From Drechslerella dactyloides (lineage: Eukaryota > Ascomycota > Orbiliomycetes > Orbiliales > Orbiliaceae), in assembly GCA_020064725.1 (NCBI GenBank), contig JAGTWJ010000001.1, forward strand, positions 4,402,001 through 4,466,000: DNA of 64,000 nt. The letters are read 5' to 3'. This document shows, in pieces, positions 12,360-25,514 of this stretch. Position numbers and translations under genes: made by a program. The notes below the pieces were generated by a model. That model did no database searches. It was not told where the DNA came from and saw only the letters and a list, made by a program, of their open reading frames with translations. Every line of letters begins with the position of its first letter. Positions within the stretch are counted from its first letter, which is position 1.

Positions 12360-14566
12360 TTTGTCGGATAGGCGCTGTGCAGCGAGCTAGTTGTCGCACA
12401 GGATCAAGTGCTTGAGAATAGGCGATATAGCGTCACGAAATGGATCCGCTTGAGGCTCGATACCAAACACACAGGAATGGCGACTCCCTATATATAAAAA
12501 CCGGTCGCAGAAGGGTCCCAATGGTCTATTCTGTCTACTATCGTGATGGGCCAGCCCAGTGTTAGAAAACCAAAAAGCGCTATTAGCGGAAGAGGCGTGG
12601 TTGAGAAAGGAGGCGATGCGATTCTTTTAAAAGAAACTTTCATGGGCTAACAGGTGATAGCAGACTCCAGTTATAGAGTTGCATGCACATTTTGGCCGTA
12701 TTACGGATTTCACAAACAGGGTTCCAGACAACAATCTTATTTCGACCAGAGAGGTGTGCTTACATGCATGCCGCAGAGCGAATTCGAAGCTGGCCATACA
12801 GCCATCAGCAAGGTTTTCCTTTTTCCCATCCTTTTCTCTACGCGAGAAAAGCAAAGCGGCAGCGGACAAGGTTAAGTTCAGTAGCTTTGGCTTTTCGCAA
12901 AACCCAATTGTCATCGACTAAGGAGTTTTGACGTGTCCGCCCGGATCGAACATGTCGGTGGATTCACGTTCCAGGTTTCTGCCCTGGCTCTCGTACAAAT
13001 TTTGCAAGGCTTCGCCCTCGAATGAGAGAAAGGAGGACTGCCTGCCTGTTGCATTTGCGGAACAACCTGCCCACTTGGCGAGACGACTCCTGAGCGACGC
13101 CGAGAAAAGTTCATCCTGATTTTCAACCGGTTGGTCTCGAGAGTGAAACTGCAAAGGCGGTTGGGGGCTTCTTGGCCATGCGCGATCCCTGAGGCCTGCG
13201 TGTCCCTTGTATCAAAGGTCCGTTCGACGTCGAGAGCGAATTGTCACGACGATTTTATCGCGGTGACTCTTGCTTCAAGCATCCACAACTGCAGCTGCTT
13301 TTGCTGCAGGTGGCAAGCAAGCGGGCCGTAGGAGCGAAGGAAGCGCTGCAGCCAACATAAATTCGCGCCCGTCAGCCCAAGACAAGGGGGCCGCTTGCGG
13401 GAGGCCGAGGCGGCAGACACCCAGTCTTGGGGCAGACAGCCTGCCTGCAGACGGCAAGAAAGGGAAACGGCGGAGGCCAAACCCAGCTAGTGGCAGTTCT
13501 GGACGTGTTTGAGGCGTCCCGAAAATAGAACCAACGTGATAGCGAACGAGAATTTCAATTTCCAGTCTCAAAATCAGATCCTGCCAGCAAAGCGTGGTTC
13601 GCGGTCTGCGAATTTATGCAGTGAGAAAAGAGACAGCAGCACCCCGTTGTCTTCACTAGTCTCGGGATAGACAGATGGAAAATGCTCGTTTGTTCTGTGA
13701 GTCTGTTTGCCCGGCCGGCCGTCGCCGCCTTCCAGATTTAGCTGTTTCGAAGTCTGCTGGGCTGAAAGAAGAGCCGGTGAGAGGCTCTCAACTGAAACGG
13801 CGCTTTGACTAAGCCGATCGCGCAACTGCGAACTTTCGAGATATATGTCAGTGCATATTATACGAACAACGAGGGGTGCATGCATCTCGATGCGCGCGTG
13901 ACTTCAACATCACGATACCTGGCGCCCGCCCATTTGCCGTCAGTGCGCCCCGCCGACTGGCATGTCCGCCGTTGCTTGGTATCTGGCGAGCAGCTGCATG
14001 CTGCTCCTCTAGCCTCGGGAAGGCTTGCATGCAAGCTGCAGCAGCGGCTCCAAGGAATGAAGGCCGGAGGGGGAAGTTAGGGCTGATCTCGTTGGCGGGC
14101 GAATCAGCGCGTCCTGATTCGTCAGCGACCGTCCCTCCGAGGAAGGCGGCGGGAGGCTTCGCGGAATGGCCTCGTGGTATGCATCCGGGGTACGCGTGGA
14201 TAACATGTGTCCGTCGCGATGGGAAATGAGGAGATCCGGAGATGAATTGCTGCCTGACGCCTCGCCCGATGTGCTATCGATATCGACGGCCCGCCGGCTA
14301 GAGGATTGGGAAGACCCGCGTGGTCGGACTTCGAATTGCACTTACGTACGGGGGGGCAAAGCGCATGCATTGCGCTCGGGCTGCCAGGCTGGCAGGTCGT
14401 CGATAGCATCACCACCATCGCCATTGTCACGTCTTTGTGCATTATATCTATAATCGCCGAGAAGCCAAGCTGTCCGCGATCTTATATGCTGACCTTGGCC
14501 AGCCCTATCCGAGCCTACAGCACGAACTTCAAACCTCATCGGTGAGCCCCCTGCTCGTGCCCTGCG
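12360..14566. other. Gene-free interval with GCATGC palindromes
   Basis: About 2.2 kb between two divergent genes. No frame has recognisable protein content. GCATGC occurs at 12681, 12766, 13878, 13996, 14027 and 14363. A run of TATATATAAAA lies near 12489, close to the bestrophin-like start, and could be its TATA element. Confidence 0.5.
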
Positions 14567-16233
14567 ATGGCTACACAAAATGCAACATCGGCAACAACCC
14601 CGCCGTACGACCTCTCCCGCGCCCCACGTTTCCTCATCATCGGCGCCGGCCACCGCGGCAATAACTATGCGCGGGCGATCAAAACTGCTACCAACGGCAT
14701 CGTAGCCGCCGTCGCTGACCCTTTCACCTACAAGCGGGAGTCCCTCGCGGGAGCATATGGGATCCCTCCACCCCTCCGCTTCGGCGACTGGAAGGAGGTC
14801 CTCAAGCCGGAGTCGCAGGCTGCCCTCAAAGCGGCTGGCGGCATCGACGGTGTCCTTATCTGCACTCTCGACCAGACGCACGCCGAGATTGCCATCGCCC
14901 TGGTCCCCCTCGGCTGGCATGTGCTGGTAGAGAAACCGTTGGCGACCACCTACGAAGACTGCCTGAGGATCCAGGCCGCCGTCGAGCGCGCCAACTGCAT
15001 TTTCGCCATCGGCCACGTCCTGCGCTACTCGCCGCACAACCGCCTGTTGCACCGTCTCCTCACCGAGGACAAGATCGTCGGTGACATCGTCGCCGTCGAG
15101 CACAAAGAGCCCGTCGGTTGGTACCACTTCAGCCACTCGTTCGTGCGAGGGAACTGGCACAAAGAGGCCGAGAGCGGGCCGTCCATCCTGACAAAGTGCT
15201 GCCACGACCTCGACATCCTGCTGTGGCTGCTCTGTTCGCCCAAGCCGTTCGACCCGGCCGACCCCTCTACGCGGGCCCACCTGCCCTCCAGCGTGTACTC
15301 GACCGGTTATCTCGCGCACTTCAATAAGAGGAACAAACCCAAAGATGCGACGGACAACTGCACAACCTGCCCGGCGTCGATCGAGCGCTCATGCATGTAC
15401 TCCGCCAAGAAGATCTATATCGAGAACCCGTCCGGCATCATAGGCGGCTACAATATGCACTGGCCGGTGAACACTGTGTATCCAGAAGTACAGGACGATC
15501 CGGGCGACGTCGAATCAAAGACAGCCGAGCTCCTAAAACGTTTGGCCGATGGGCCGTACGGGCGGTGCGTTTACGATGGCCACAACGATGTCGTCGACAA
15601 TCAGGTGGTCGTCATGAGTTGGGACGGAAGCGACAGCGATAGCGGAACAAGATGCCCCAAGACCGCAACGCTCACAATGACGGCTGTGTGTAACCTTAAT
15701 CCACTTACGCGATCTATTTCCCCTTGCGCATCCCGTAGCTGTTTGAAGCGTCTGCTAACCGATGGCATGCGCCTGCCTGCTCGTTTGAGTTTTAGTTTTC
15801 GAATGCAATATGCGAGCGAAAGACAATCGTATACGGCACGAAAGGCGAGCTGCACTCGGATACGTCTTGGCCGGTCGCCACACTTCCCCAAAAGAGCCAA
15901 GGCAGGCGAGAGCCGCAAACCTCGCTCCACTCTATCTCTTTCACGGATCCACGTGCGAGTTGGGTTACGCATTCGCCCGGCCCCGCGGATATCTTCAGCG
16001 GTCATGGCGGCGGAGACACGGGCCTCGCCAAAGCCTTCGTCGAGGCCGTGGAAGCTGTCAAAGTCTACGGTTGGGACGTGAGCAAAGCCCAGAGAGAGTA
16101 CATTGGAGCTGGTGTTGATGAGGCGGTCAGAGCCCATGGGCTAGCATGGTGTGCAGAAGAGAGCAGAAAATCAGGCGAACGCAAAGATTGGTCGCAATGG
16201 GATGCCCAACAAAGAAAAAGCTACGGGATTTGA
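14567..16233 (+). CDS. Gfo/Idh/MocA-family NAD(P)-dependent oxidoreductase
   Basis: Probable sugar or polyol dehydrogenase of the glucose-fructose oxidoreductase/inositol dehydrogenase fold. Exons 14567-15685 and 15796-16233, 518 aa; the 110-nt intron starts with a GTGTGT donor and its removal restores the family segment TMTAF...CERKTIVYGTKGEL, while the unspliced frame does not. The N-terminal Rossmann motif is IIGAGHRGNNYA (GxGxxG at residues 26-31), the EKP motif is HVLVEKPLA, and CCHDLDILLWLL carries the conserved active-site-region His/Asp. A four-Cys segment with CTTCPASIERSC precedes YSAKKIY, which is common in fungal members of this subgroup. It lacks a signal peptide, so it should be cytosolic. 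The substrate cannot be told from the sequence. It stands alone between unrelated genes. Confidence 0.9.
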
Positions 16234-16684
16234 AGAAAAACGAAGTTTTTCGAGATCTAAAGTGTCCAAACGGTCGTGCATGAAATATGCAATGCACCAA
16301 TAAACTTCTTTCATGCATCTTAAGAGCATTCGTTATTCGATTAATAGGCTAAGGATACTCTTTCCGAATGCCACACGCGCAAAAACAACTCTTCCAATGC
16401 AAAGCACGAAAAGCAATGAGACAAACTGGCTTCCGTCCACGCATTACGTCGTTTCCCTTCCTGCGCACTTCATGCTAACATGCAATCAAAAAAAATGACA
16501 ACAGATGATGTTGAGATGATGATGATATGATGGTGATGATTGTGAAAGGATGATGACAGTCAAGTACAATTACTCATAACTTGCTTTATGGAAACACATG
16601 GGGACAATCCCAGGTCCCTTCCAAATAAGTGAATCATGAGCGGCTCCGAGCCTCTTTTCAAGAAATTTAAAAAGATTCGCGTCA
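16234..16684. other. Convergent 3' regions with a GAT-rich simple repeat
   Basis: Space between convergent genes. It holds an imperfect GAT/TGA repeat at about 16503-16556. No gene seen. Confidence 0.6.
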
Positions 16685-18147
16685 TTAGCGGGTTTCGGAT
16701 CCTCGAGCGATGTCATCTCCCCCGCTGACGACGGGGACCGGGGAGTTCTTTGCCGGGATCGATCCGCCAAGCTCGGGGTCCGACTCTCGGTTCCTCGCCC
16801 ACTCACGCTGATTGACATCCTTGCCATCGATCATCATGTGGGATGGCCCAGAGGTAAGGTCAATGTCTTGGTCTGGGTTGCCGCCGGTGTATTCCATAAA
16901 CTTCATGAATCGGTAAAGACCAGCAGAGATGATTGCACCCAGGATTGGTCCGATCCCTATTCACACATTGTCAGCGGCCGACTAACGACGAAGGCATGCA
17001 GACGGATATATCACTCACAGTAGATCCAGTGGTCATGGTTGAAGTCACCGGTGACAACAGCGGGGCCGAAGGATCGAGCAGGGTTGATACCGGCACCGGT
17101 ATAGTAGATACCAACAAGATGACCAACGAACAAGCCACCGCCGATACCAAGAGGAGCAAGGAAAGTAGCTCGGTGTTTCTACAACACGAGGTTGCATGTA
17201 AGCCAGGTGTTATCAACTGTTATCATGCAGGAAGAAATCTTACCTCAACAGCAAGGAAAAAGATGGGAACAATGAGCTGTGCCGTCAAGAACATCTCAAG
17301 GAAGCAACCTTGTGCCTCCGAGATTCCACCTGGTGGAGGGAAAAAAAAAAGCACTAATCAGCATGCGGCCACGGAAAAGATACGTCGATTGTCGGAGATT
17401 GAATGCAACTTACTTCCCGCAGTGCTGGTACCAACAGATAGTTTGCCGGGAAGCATGGCCGAGGCAACCGCGGCAGCGCAGATGCTAGCAATGATTTGAG
17501 ATACGACACAGATCACAGCCCGAACGATAGGCATGCCGCAGCCGAGAACCAGAGCCAAGGTAACCTAATCGTCGGTGCGTCAGAATATTTCACCGGTCCT
17601 TTGCGTGATTGGCAGGGTGGTTGAGAGTGGCAACATACAGCAGGGTTGAACATGCCACCGCTGACCCGGTAGAAGATCCAGACGTTGACGGCCAAGCTCA
17701 TACCGAACGCCGAGGCGATGTAGAAGATGAGCGCCGGGTCGGCCCCGCCATTAGCTGGGGTACCAGCCTGTCTCGCATAGTGAACACGGCTACCGGCGAT
17801 CTGGACGACGGCTGAGGAAGGGTGTGTGTGTTAGAAAACCCTATCGATGTGAGACGCCCGGCGATGGATGCTGATGCTTACAGTAACTCATAAACAGGAA
17901 CATGAACGTCCCTATGAATTCACCGGACTAGTACGCGAGGTTTGTTAATCATCAATTGGAAGAGCGAGTAGTTTAGTTGTGGTGTTGCACTCACAGCCGC
18001 AACCAGATCTGCATATCACAAAGAGGCATAAACGCATTAGCCATTGACGTCAACGATACGACAACAATCGACGCTTAATGTCATAGCTGCATGTTACTCA
18101 CGATTCTTCATCCCCGATGACAGGCCCGTTCGCTCCCACGTCGGCAT
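16685..18147 (-). CDS. Aquaporin (MIP family)
   Basis: Water or small-solute channel of the plasma or internal membrane. Eight exons by my reading: 18147-18102, 18008-17995, 17927-17882, 17811-17639, 17564-17414, 17329-17244, 17178-17019, 16956-16685, totalling 315 aa with all phases consistent. Both signature half-helices are present: first GGMFNPAVTLAL, second GAGINPARSFGPAVVTGDF. Membrane segments include SGEFIGTFMFLFMSY, LIFYIASAFGMSLAVNVWIF, CFLEMFLTAQLIVPIFFL and WIGPILGAIISAGLYRF. The C-terminus is a roughly 75-residue polar tail. NPA/NPAR with a short loop E looks more like a classical water channel (Aqy-type) than an aquaglyceroporin, whose second motif is usually longer; this is inference. 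Exon 2 is only 14 nt and exon 1 only 46 nt, so the N-terminus should be confirmed with cDNA. Confidence 0.92.
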
Positions 18148-21100
18148 CTTGAAGGACGAGATCCAGGAAGGATTTAGAATACAATTTGGTTGACAGGCCG
18201 ACTTTTTGTGTCGTCTAGGTGGATTGACCGGCTGGCTGGCTGGCTGACAGGGCTGGCTGACAGACAGTTATATAAAAGGACCGTCTGTATTGACTGACTG
18301 CCCGAGTGATCAGATGAATGAGGAGTGGGAAGAGAGGAGAAGAGCGAGAAACAGCCGGGAATGGCTTGCAGGTTATATATGGCGAGGGAGACGGAGGGAG
18401 AGACCCAGACAAGCTCCAGTTGAGGCGGACCGCTGTTGTGCAGGGATTGGAGAACTCGCAGATATTGTTCTAACGAGAGATTCCCCAGAGCAGCCGCAGG
18501 ACTTGACTACACTAACCAACCAATCACTAACACGGCACTAGCGGTGGCGGGCAGGATGCAGCGGTGCAACGAGAACGGGGGAGGGGAAGGCGAGAGCGAG
18601 GGAGGGGATATCGATCGACGGCATATATATCCGTGGGCAGTGACACGACTGGGAAGTTCGAAGAGAGCGATAACGCCGCCGGCATGGAAGCAGCAGCGTA
18701 TAATAACAGCGCCCTCTATAAGAGCAATAGGCATGATGCACACAGGCCGAGGCCAGCGAGCTAGTACTGCTGATTTGGTACGCGGGCTAGCTCGATCCAT
18801 CGCTAATTCGACTGATGCGTGCATGCATGCTGCCCAAGTTGTATGCATCCGCAGCAGACAGTGCAGCACTTGGACACTTCCATCGAGCAGCAGCACGCCG
18901 CTAAGGGCGATTGCGTGAAACAGCGTGCGATAATCCGGCCGGGGGGGCGTGTGTGGATACCGTGCGCCGTGTATAGTTCTTTCTTTAATTGTCATGTACA
19001 GAGGGTGTACCGGATGCCGAATAAGAAATATGCGATCTAATAAGCGGTGGATGGCAATATAAAAACACACAGGGCCAAAAGAAGGTTATATGTGGGTGTC
19101 TGTATGGATGGGCATATTAATCGTGCGCTGTGTGCTCTGTGCACAGGTACATTACATTACGGCGTGGATGTTAAAGTAAGAATGATAATAACGGCGATAG
19201 TAAGATTAATACCGCCCTAATAATACCGGCAAAGGAGGCGGACCCGTCCTCGTTACATGCTACGCCCGCACCTACATGCGTACAAGTGCACTGCAGAGTT
19301 CTAAATCCAACGTACAAGTATGCGTGCACACATACTTCAGACACAGATACATATCGCAAGAAGAAAATACTCGGTCCGGAGGACTTCCAGACGCAGACAC
19401 GATACACGTTGAATGTAGAAGTAAGCAGCGAAGAAGCCACAGCGTCCGGTGGGGACGGGGCTCTTTCGAAGGAACGTGTCAGCTGGTTCCCGCGTACGTG
19501 CGGAGCAGGCACGGACTCATTCATTCTTCAACTTAGTAACTCTCCCTGCTTGCATTCTCGCTTCTCTCCACGCCGACTCGACCACCACGACCACCACCGG
19601 CTTGCGTGCTGAGGCCGGCTGCATTTTTGTGGCCTGTCCCAATGCAATCCCGTTCGATTGGGTCCAATCCAATTCCAAGTTCCAAGGAGGGAGATTGGAA
19701 ATGAGCGCGGCCCGTGTTGTTGCTGCTGTGTTGCTCTGCTGCTGTCCCGCCGTCGCTCGAGCCCCGCCCCCTGTCACAGATCGCAGACCCCAGACCCCGG
19801 CATCCCAGCAGAGGTAACAATCGATAGGCATCATTGCCCAGAACACATTCCGCCGGAACCGACTGGATCACCATCTCACACCTTCTAGCGCACCTCCTCG
19901 GCGCGGACACAGCACGAATTCGCACGCAGGCAGCCGGCCGGATCGAAGGCGACAGAGACGCAGGCGGACAGACCGACAGACAGACAGGCCAGTTTGATCA
20001 CCCCAGTTTCTCCTCTGACTCTGTCTCGGACTCTGTATGTACGGTCTCCCTGCATGGGTGTCTGTCTTGTCCGTCTGTCTGTCTGTGCATGTACGGAGTC
20101 TGTATGTACAGGTATGTGCGGACGGTACCACCACGACAATGCAACTTTCGCAGTCGGTCCACTGACAACCGCAGCACATCGTGCCCTCCGGTCCCCACCC
20201 GCATGCCCGCCAGGGCATCTGGATGCGCCGCGGTTCTCCAATCGTTCCTTGGAAACCGATGGGTCCAGATGCAACACACATACACACACACCTAAAAGTG
20301 AATCTGGTCGATGTCCCCAGCTAGTCCCGGCCCCAGCTAGCCTTGCATGCGGACTCCATCCATCCAGCATCCTGCAGCGCACATCATCTGCACCGACGGA
20401 CTAGATCAAGCGAAAAAGAAAAACAAAGCGAAGGAGATGGCATCGCCAAAAGGAACGTTGCCTTGTGACAATCGATAAAAGGGCCACCGTTGGAGCCTGA
20501 TCGGGGCAGGAGCACCTCCTCGAGACGGATCGCGTCTCCGAACATGCACGGCAACAGTCAAGCAAGGGTGCCGAGCGAAGAAAGCACGTAAAGTAATAGG
20601 TAAAAAAAAAAAAAAGGAACGGCGAAAAGAAACAACCGTACGTGCTCACCGGCCAGATCGCCAGTTTCCCATTCGCTAAGCGGGAGACGTGTGTGCCAGC
20701 TGAATAGGAAGCGATGCGAACGACAGGTGGGACGGGTTGCAAAAGAATGAATGACACCAACCCGGCAGGAACGCCAGCATCAAAGGATCACAACGGAATT
20801 CTTCCAATTTTGCGTTTTCTGCAATTCTGTCAGCGGGGGAAGAAGCGGGGGTGCGACAGTCAATCACGCCCCAATTTGGCCCGATAGAGACATCCTGACA
20901 CAAGGGAAGCTGGATTAACAACGCGAACAGGGGCATTCCTTGAAGCTTACGGAGTACAGACAGACATTCCAAGAAAACACAAACTGCCGCCCGTCTGTCT
21001 ATAAAATTAACTTATTTTAACTACTTACTAAACTGTATGCTCGAGTAGCAACCTCAGGGACCACAGCAGCGCTACTCCTGCAGCTACTCTCACACGGCTT

Positions 21101-23817
21101 CATCCCCCTTGACAGAAAAAAATTCTGCAAACTTGCAAACTTGGATGGACGGATCGTATGATCTGTCGTACCGGTACATCATGCGTACAAGTGTATACAG
21201 ACAGGCTAGTTGGACTTTTGCTGGACTCTTGCATTCCGTCTTCCCGGACATAGACAAGCAAGTGGGCGAGTGGCCTCCGTCGAGACGTTCAATGCCCGAG
21301 TAAGTCTGGCGAGCAATGGCTGTATCGATCGATGCGCGTCCGCAGTCGGTCTAGCTCGCAGCACATCCACCCTTACAGCGCCCGCAATCGGGCGTGTAGT
21401 CTAATCCTCAGGCCCACTTCGCTCCCCAAACCGTCCGCCTCCGGCAGCTGCTGAACGCACGCTAGTGGCAGCTGGAGGCAAACGTTCGGACGAAAATCTT
21501 ATAAGGTAAACACACCACGTAATATTACGCGGAATATATACAGCAGCACGGGTCGGGCCCAAAAAAGATTGCAAGCATCGATATATCTCGGAGACTTCGC
21601 GCATGGCAAAGCAATGGAGCCTGTACGTGGCCGGAATTATATCAGAACCCTTCGCTTTTCTTTTTCACACTTCGACGTTTATTTATTTTTATAATTTTTT
21701 TTTGCCTCCGACATGTGCATGCAAGAACCCTGGCCGTCGCCTCCATCCAGCTCGAAGCGAGCGAAACGAGCTCGGTCGCCTGCCATCCATCCCTCCCTCC
21801 CATCGATCATCATCGTCAAATTAATCAACCGCCGGCGGACCTAAAAAATCCAACAGGCCAACAACAACCGCTATCGCCGCCATGCAACAGCGCCGAATGC
21901 AAAGTAACTGTCCAGAACACGGCCGGCACTTGCACAGCAGCTCCTGATCGGGTCGTGTCGAGGAATACTGTTCCGAGGGATCGGCCTAGGCCAGCGCATC
22001 TACGTTTCACGAAGGATATTACGACAGCCGCTCGATTGTCGAGCTCCTACAGTGTGAGGGTGCTACGCCGCAGGGACTGTCCGCAGACGGTCAGCATCGC
22101 AGAGATCTTCAGCCAGCACATCTTGTAATGACCAGCCTCGAACGAGCGGCGTGGGACTCGGGTTGATGTCCTGGGACAACTTTGCGAGAATTTTGTGAGC
22201 TCGAGTACATGAAGACCAGGTTAATTGCGCAGCTGCAACTTTACACAAAGCCAGAAGGTCAAATGCACGGCTAAATTTTATTATCATTATCATCTGCATA
22301 TTGTATATTGCCTGTCTGCCTGCTTGCCTGAGTCGCCGCAGCCTGGTGACCACGGTCGATGCAAGGACGACCTTTTGGCTCCAATTGGCACATCTAGGCA
22401 GTTTACATTATGTGGCGCCAGCTTTACCGAGGGGCTTGCCTTGAACTCTCTTTGCTCCACCATGTGTGCATGCACGTATGCATGCACAAAGTCATCATTT
22501 AAACATTGTACTAGCATCGCTTTTCCCGTCTAATTGTCTTTGCTGCTCTGTTATTTGTTATTGTGATCGCAGGCACAATCAACCGGGACGAAAACAATTT
22601 GCCCAAACGAAGCTTCCACGATGCATGCATATGCGCGTCCGCTCATCGACATCTCACGAGAGACTGGCATGCTGTGGCCATGGCCATTTCGCGAGCGGAA
22701 TCCGCGAACCCCCGTGCCCTGTCAGCAGATCTTCAAGGACACTCTCCCGGGCTGACCCAGGACGTGCGATCCTAGGATCCTCGATATCCTTGCCCTCCCA
22801 GTGCGGGCGTCGAATCGGGGCGGGTCGTCAGTCCCCCACGAGGGAGACCCGCCTGTGACAACTTAGCTTGGCGGGGCAATAGTCGGGCCAGGGACGATCC
22901 AAGCCGGCCAATCAGAACATGCAACAGCATGCAACAGCACGCAACACGCTGGGGCACAGCGACTACCGCTACTACTACTCCAAGAACAAGAACAAGAACT
23001 ACGGCACACACATGTCAAATGGCCGGCAGTCTCTCACGAGACGAACAGTGCTTTCGGTTCAATTGGAGAGGGGGGTATATCCGTCTAAAGAAGCTTTTTA
23101 GTTAATAGGTACACTGATCTGCCTGTTTGACCCTCCGCACCACGCCAAACCGAAAAGAGGACAAGTCCAACGTTTTAACTCCGCACTAACTCCTGTAGCC
23201 ACAGCTCCTCCCCATATCCACAAGGACAAAAAGCCAAAAAAGCCGAAAAGGTGCAAAATCCAAAAATCCAAAAGCCAAGATAACAAGATAACGACTGAAA
23301 CGCGAAACCAATAATCCCGAGAACGCCCCGTATTAAGAATTATCTGTTAAATGACGAGGATAAAAACCAAAAAGATGAAGACGATGAAAGGGGGCACCGC
23401 CATTCAGGATTGGGTTCGAAGCAGATGCCAGAATTGATCTGCGGAGATATCCGTATGCTGAAGCTATGCGTGGAATGACAGGCTAAGAATGTATATAATA
23501 TGGTTTGGAGAATGAGTGTATGGGAGCAATAAACCCGAGAACAAGACTAAGTATAACGACGACGATGGACTCCGGTTTCATTGTAGGAAACAAAAGGGGA
23601 GACCAAACTAGGATCGAGGGCACCCAAACGCCGAAGCTTTAACCCATAGAGAGGAAGAAAAAAGGGAAAGGAGAAAAAAAAGGAGAAAAAAGGGACAATG
23701 GTGGTTCTTGCTTGGAAATAGATCAGGACGCCCTGAGGAAGAAAGGAAATTGGCAACTCGCGAAGAGCCGGGACCAGGAATTCGTCATCGATCACCGGTA
23801 CAAATAAGTCAATCCGA
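18148..23817. other. 5.7-kb gene-free interval upstream of the aquaporin
   Basis: Lies 5' of the aquaporin start and 3' of the copper-fist gene. I find no reading frame with family content, and no RNA gene. It contains GCATGC palindromes (18831 doubled, 20345, 21717, 22468, 22480, 22623), GACA/TGTC microsatellites (about 19960-20095), an A-run at about 20601-20615, and scattered TATATA elements. It could host a long non-coding transcript, long UTRs, or an unrecognised gene made of very short exons. Confidence 0.5.
19960..20095. repeat. Inverted GACA/TGTC microsatellites
   Basis: A (GACA)n-type run near 19969-19990 is followed about 75 bp later by a complementary (TGTC)n-type run near 20065-20090. 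The arms could pair over about 14 bp with one mismatch, so a transcript could fold back. Further copies of the same tetranucleotide occur at 18240-18270 and about 20960-21000. Confidence 0.5.
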
Positions 23818-25514
23818 TCATATTGTCTGCTCCCCATTCTCGGGAACCTCGACGTGGACCATCGAGCCAGAGGAAGAGGAGGCATCAGCGGCGGGGGCGC
23901 CATTACCTACGGGACTTCCTGAAGGATGAGACTCAACTAAGACTGACGCCGCCTGCATGTCGAAACCCTCCATATTTGCCGGGAGGCCAGTGTGACCTCC
24001 GTGAGTTGCGCAGCCCAGACACTGGCAACCTGCTCCGCACAAGCAGTTCCCGTTTTGTTGCGAACAGCTGCCCATGGGGTAGTCGATTTGGATGAAGTTA
24101 GAAGGAGACAGCCCTCTTTGTGTTTCGTCCGGGGGCAGACCGTTTAGCGGACTGACAAAGAATGCACCATTAGAGGGGAATTCCATGCCGGGGCCTCCGG
24201 ATTGCGGGAATGTAAGCGTTGCTGGCGACTGCTCTTCCGGACTTTGATCAAGGCTCTGCATCTGATGAAGGTTTCTAACATAATCGATGGAGGCCTGATT
24301 GTACGGATGAGAAATGCACATCAAACACTTGCAGCCCGGACCGCACGTGCATATTCCCGTGTGGGGCAATGCATACGGGAAAGCTGGGTCGCTGGCGCCG
24401 TTGATATTGGGGTCGATACAGTCGCTGTTAGCGAAGTTGGCGTCGATGCTGTTGTCGAAATTATTGCTGTCGGTGTCCCTGGGAGGAGAGCAGCAGCTGC
24501 TGCCGTTGAGACGTTGCGCGTGCTCGTTGGCTTGACTAGCCCGTTTGGCGGCGTCAGCATCCTCGAGTTTCTGTCGTTCATGAGCTTCTCTGATGCTGTT
24601 CATGTAGTCCATTTGCCGGTGGTTGTATGTGGCAGCTGTGTATATTGTATATTGCGAACCTTGCGGCCGTTCGAAAGTACCATCGAACTGCGCACTATCC
24701 AGCATTAGAGGAACGTTGGGGACGCTAGCGCTGCGGGCGTCCAAGTTGGGGTCGACAAGTTGTCGCGAATACGGATCCGTTGTGTGCCTTCTGCCATTCT
24801 GGTCGATGTATGGCTGCTGTGCATTGGACTGGAAGTCATCAAATAGACCTGAAGTAGGGTCCATGAAGAAAGCTTTCCCGTCTGGGGCGTTTGGGTCACC
24901 GTTGAGGCCGTCGTTGCTGCTACCACTACCAAGGCCATCTTCCAGGTTTCCTCCGAAGAAAGCTGTTCCCATCATGGGCCCCTGCGATGACAGCTGGGTC
25001 ACGGGGTTGATCGTGCCGAAGGGAGCATCGGGGGCCGGCCAGAGAGGCGTGGGCAGGTAGCCGGGGACGGTGGCTTTTTTAGGATCCTCTGGCATGAACT
25101 GTACGGCTTCTGGCGCGAGAGCGTATGGTTGGCTGTCATGACTTTGATTCCTGGAGGAGTTGCTGGGCAGGATCCGTAGCGGTGCATGGGTATGCGCGCA
25201 TTGTCTGTTCTTGCTGTCATTACCTTTGCAACAGCCGCCGCTGTTGACAACTCTCGGGATGGCGACACTGGCGACCTCGCAGCTGCAACTGCCGGCCTCG
25301 TGGGGGCATGAAGACAGAGGACGGCCGGGCTTGCGGACTTTGATGAGGATGCGGTCGTTATGGTTGCACTTGGACGAGCGATGGCCTCTCATGCAGGGCT
25401 CGCTTTGGCAGAATATCAGCAAGTGGACTAGGGAGATGTCGGGGAAGGGTCAGCGGAGGCCGGTAAAGGCCAGTAAACTTACCAGGCATACTTGACGCCG
25501 TCTATCATCGGCAT
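23818..25514 (-). CDS. Copper-fist transcription factor (Mac1/Cuf1-like)
   Basis: Copper-responsive DNA-binding regulator. Exons 25514-25483 and 25402-23818, 538 aa; the short first exon supplies MPMIDGVKYAC, which completes the copper-fist that a single-exon reading would lose. The zinc site is C11, C14, C23, H25 (CEPCMRGHRSSKCNH) followed by the minor-groove motif KPGRP. The middle is Asn/Ser/Pro/Gly-rich. Two separate Cys-rich motifs of the form CxCx3CxCx2Cx2H lie in the C-terminal half: CTCGPGCKCLMCISH and CLCGAGCQCLGCATH. Such C-terminal pairs are the copper-sensing switches of Mac1/Cuf1-type activators of copper and iron uptake, rather than of Ace1-type detoxification factors whose copper site follows the DNA-binding domain; the Mac1-like role is therefore an inference. 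It is divergent from the trypsin-like gene across 1.6 kb. Its upstream sequence carries a TTC-type tract, read on its own strand. Confidence 0.93.

Noticed and set aside
14342..15319. 325-codon minus-strand frame
   Set aside because: Antisense to the Gfo/Idh/MocA gene in GC-rich coding DNA; the plus frame has the Rossmann and EKP motifs.
23400..23430. GGTTCGAA-like tRNA B-box
   Set aside because: No matching A-box or cloverleaf stem at the right distance.
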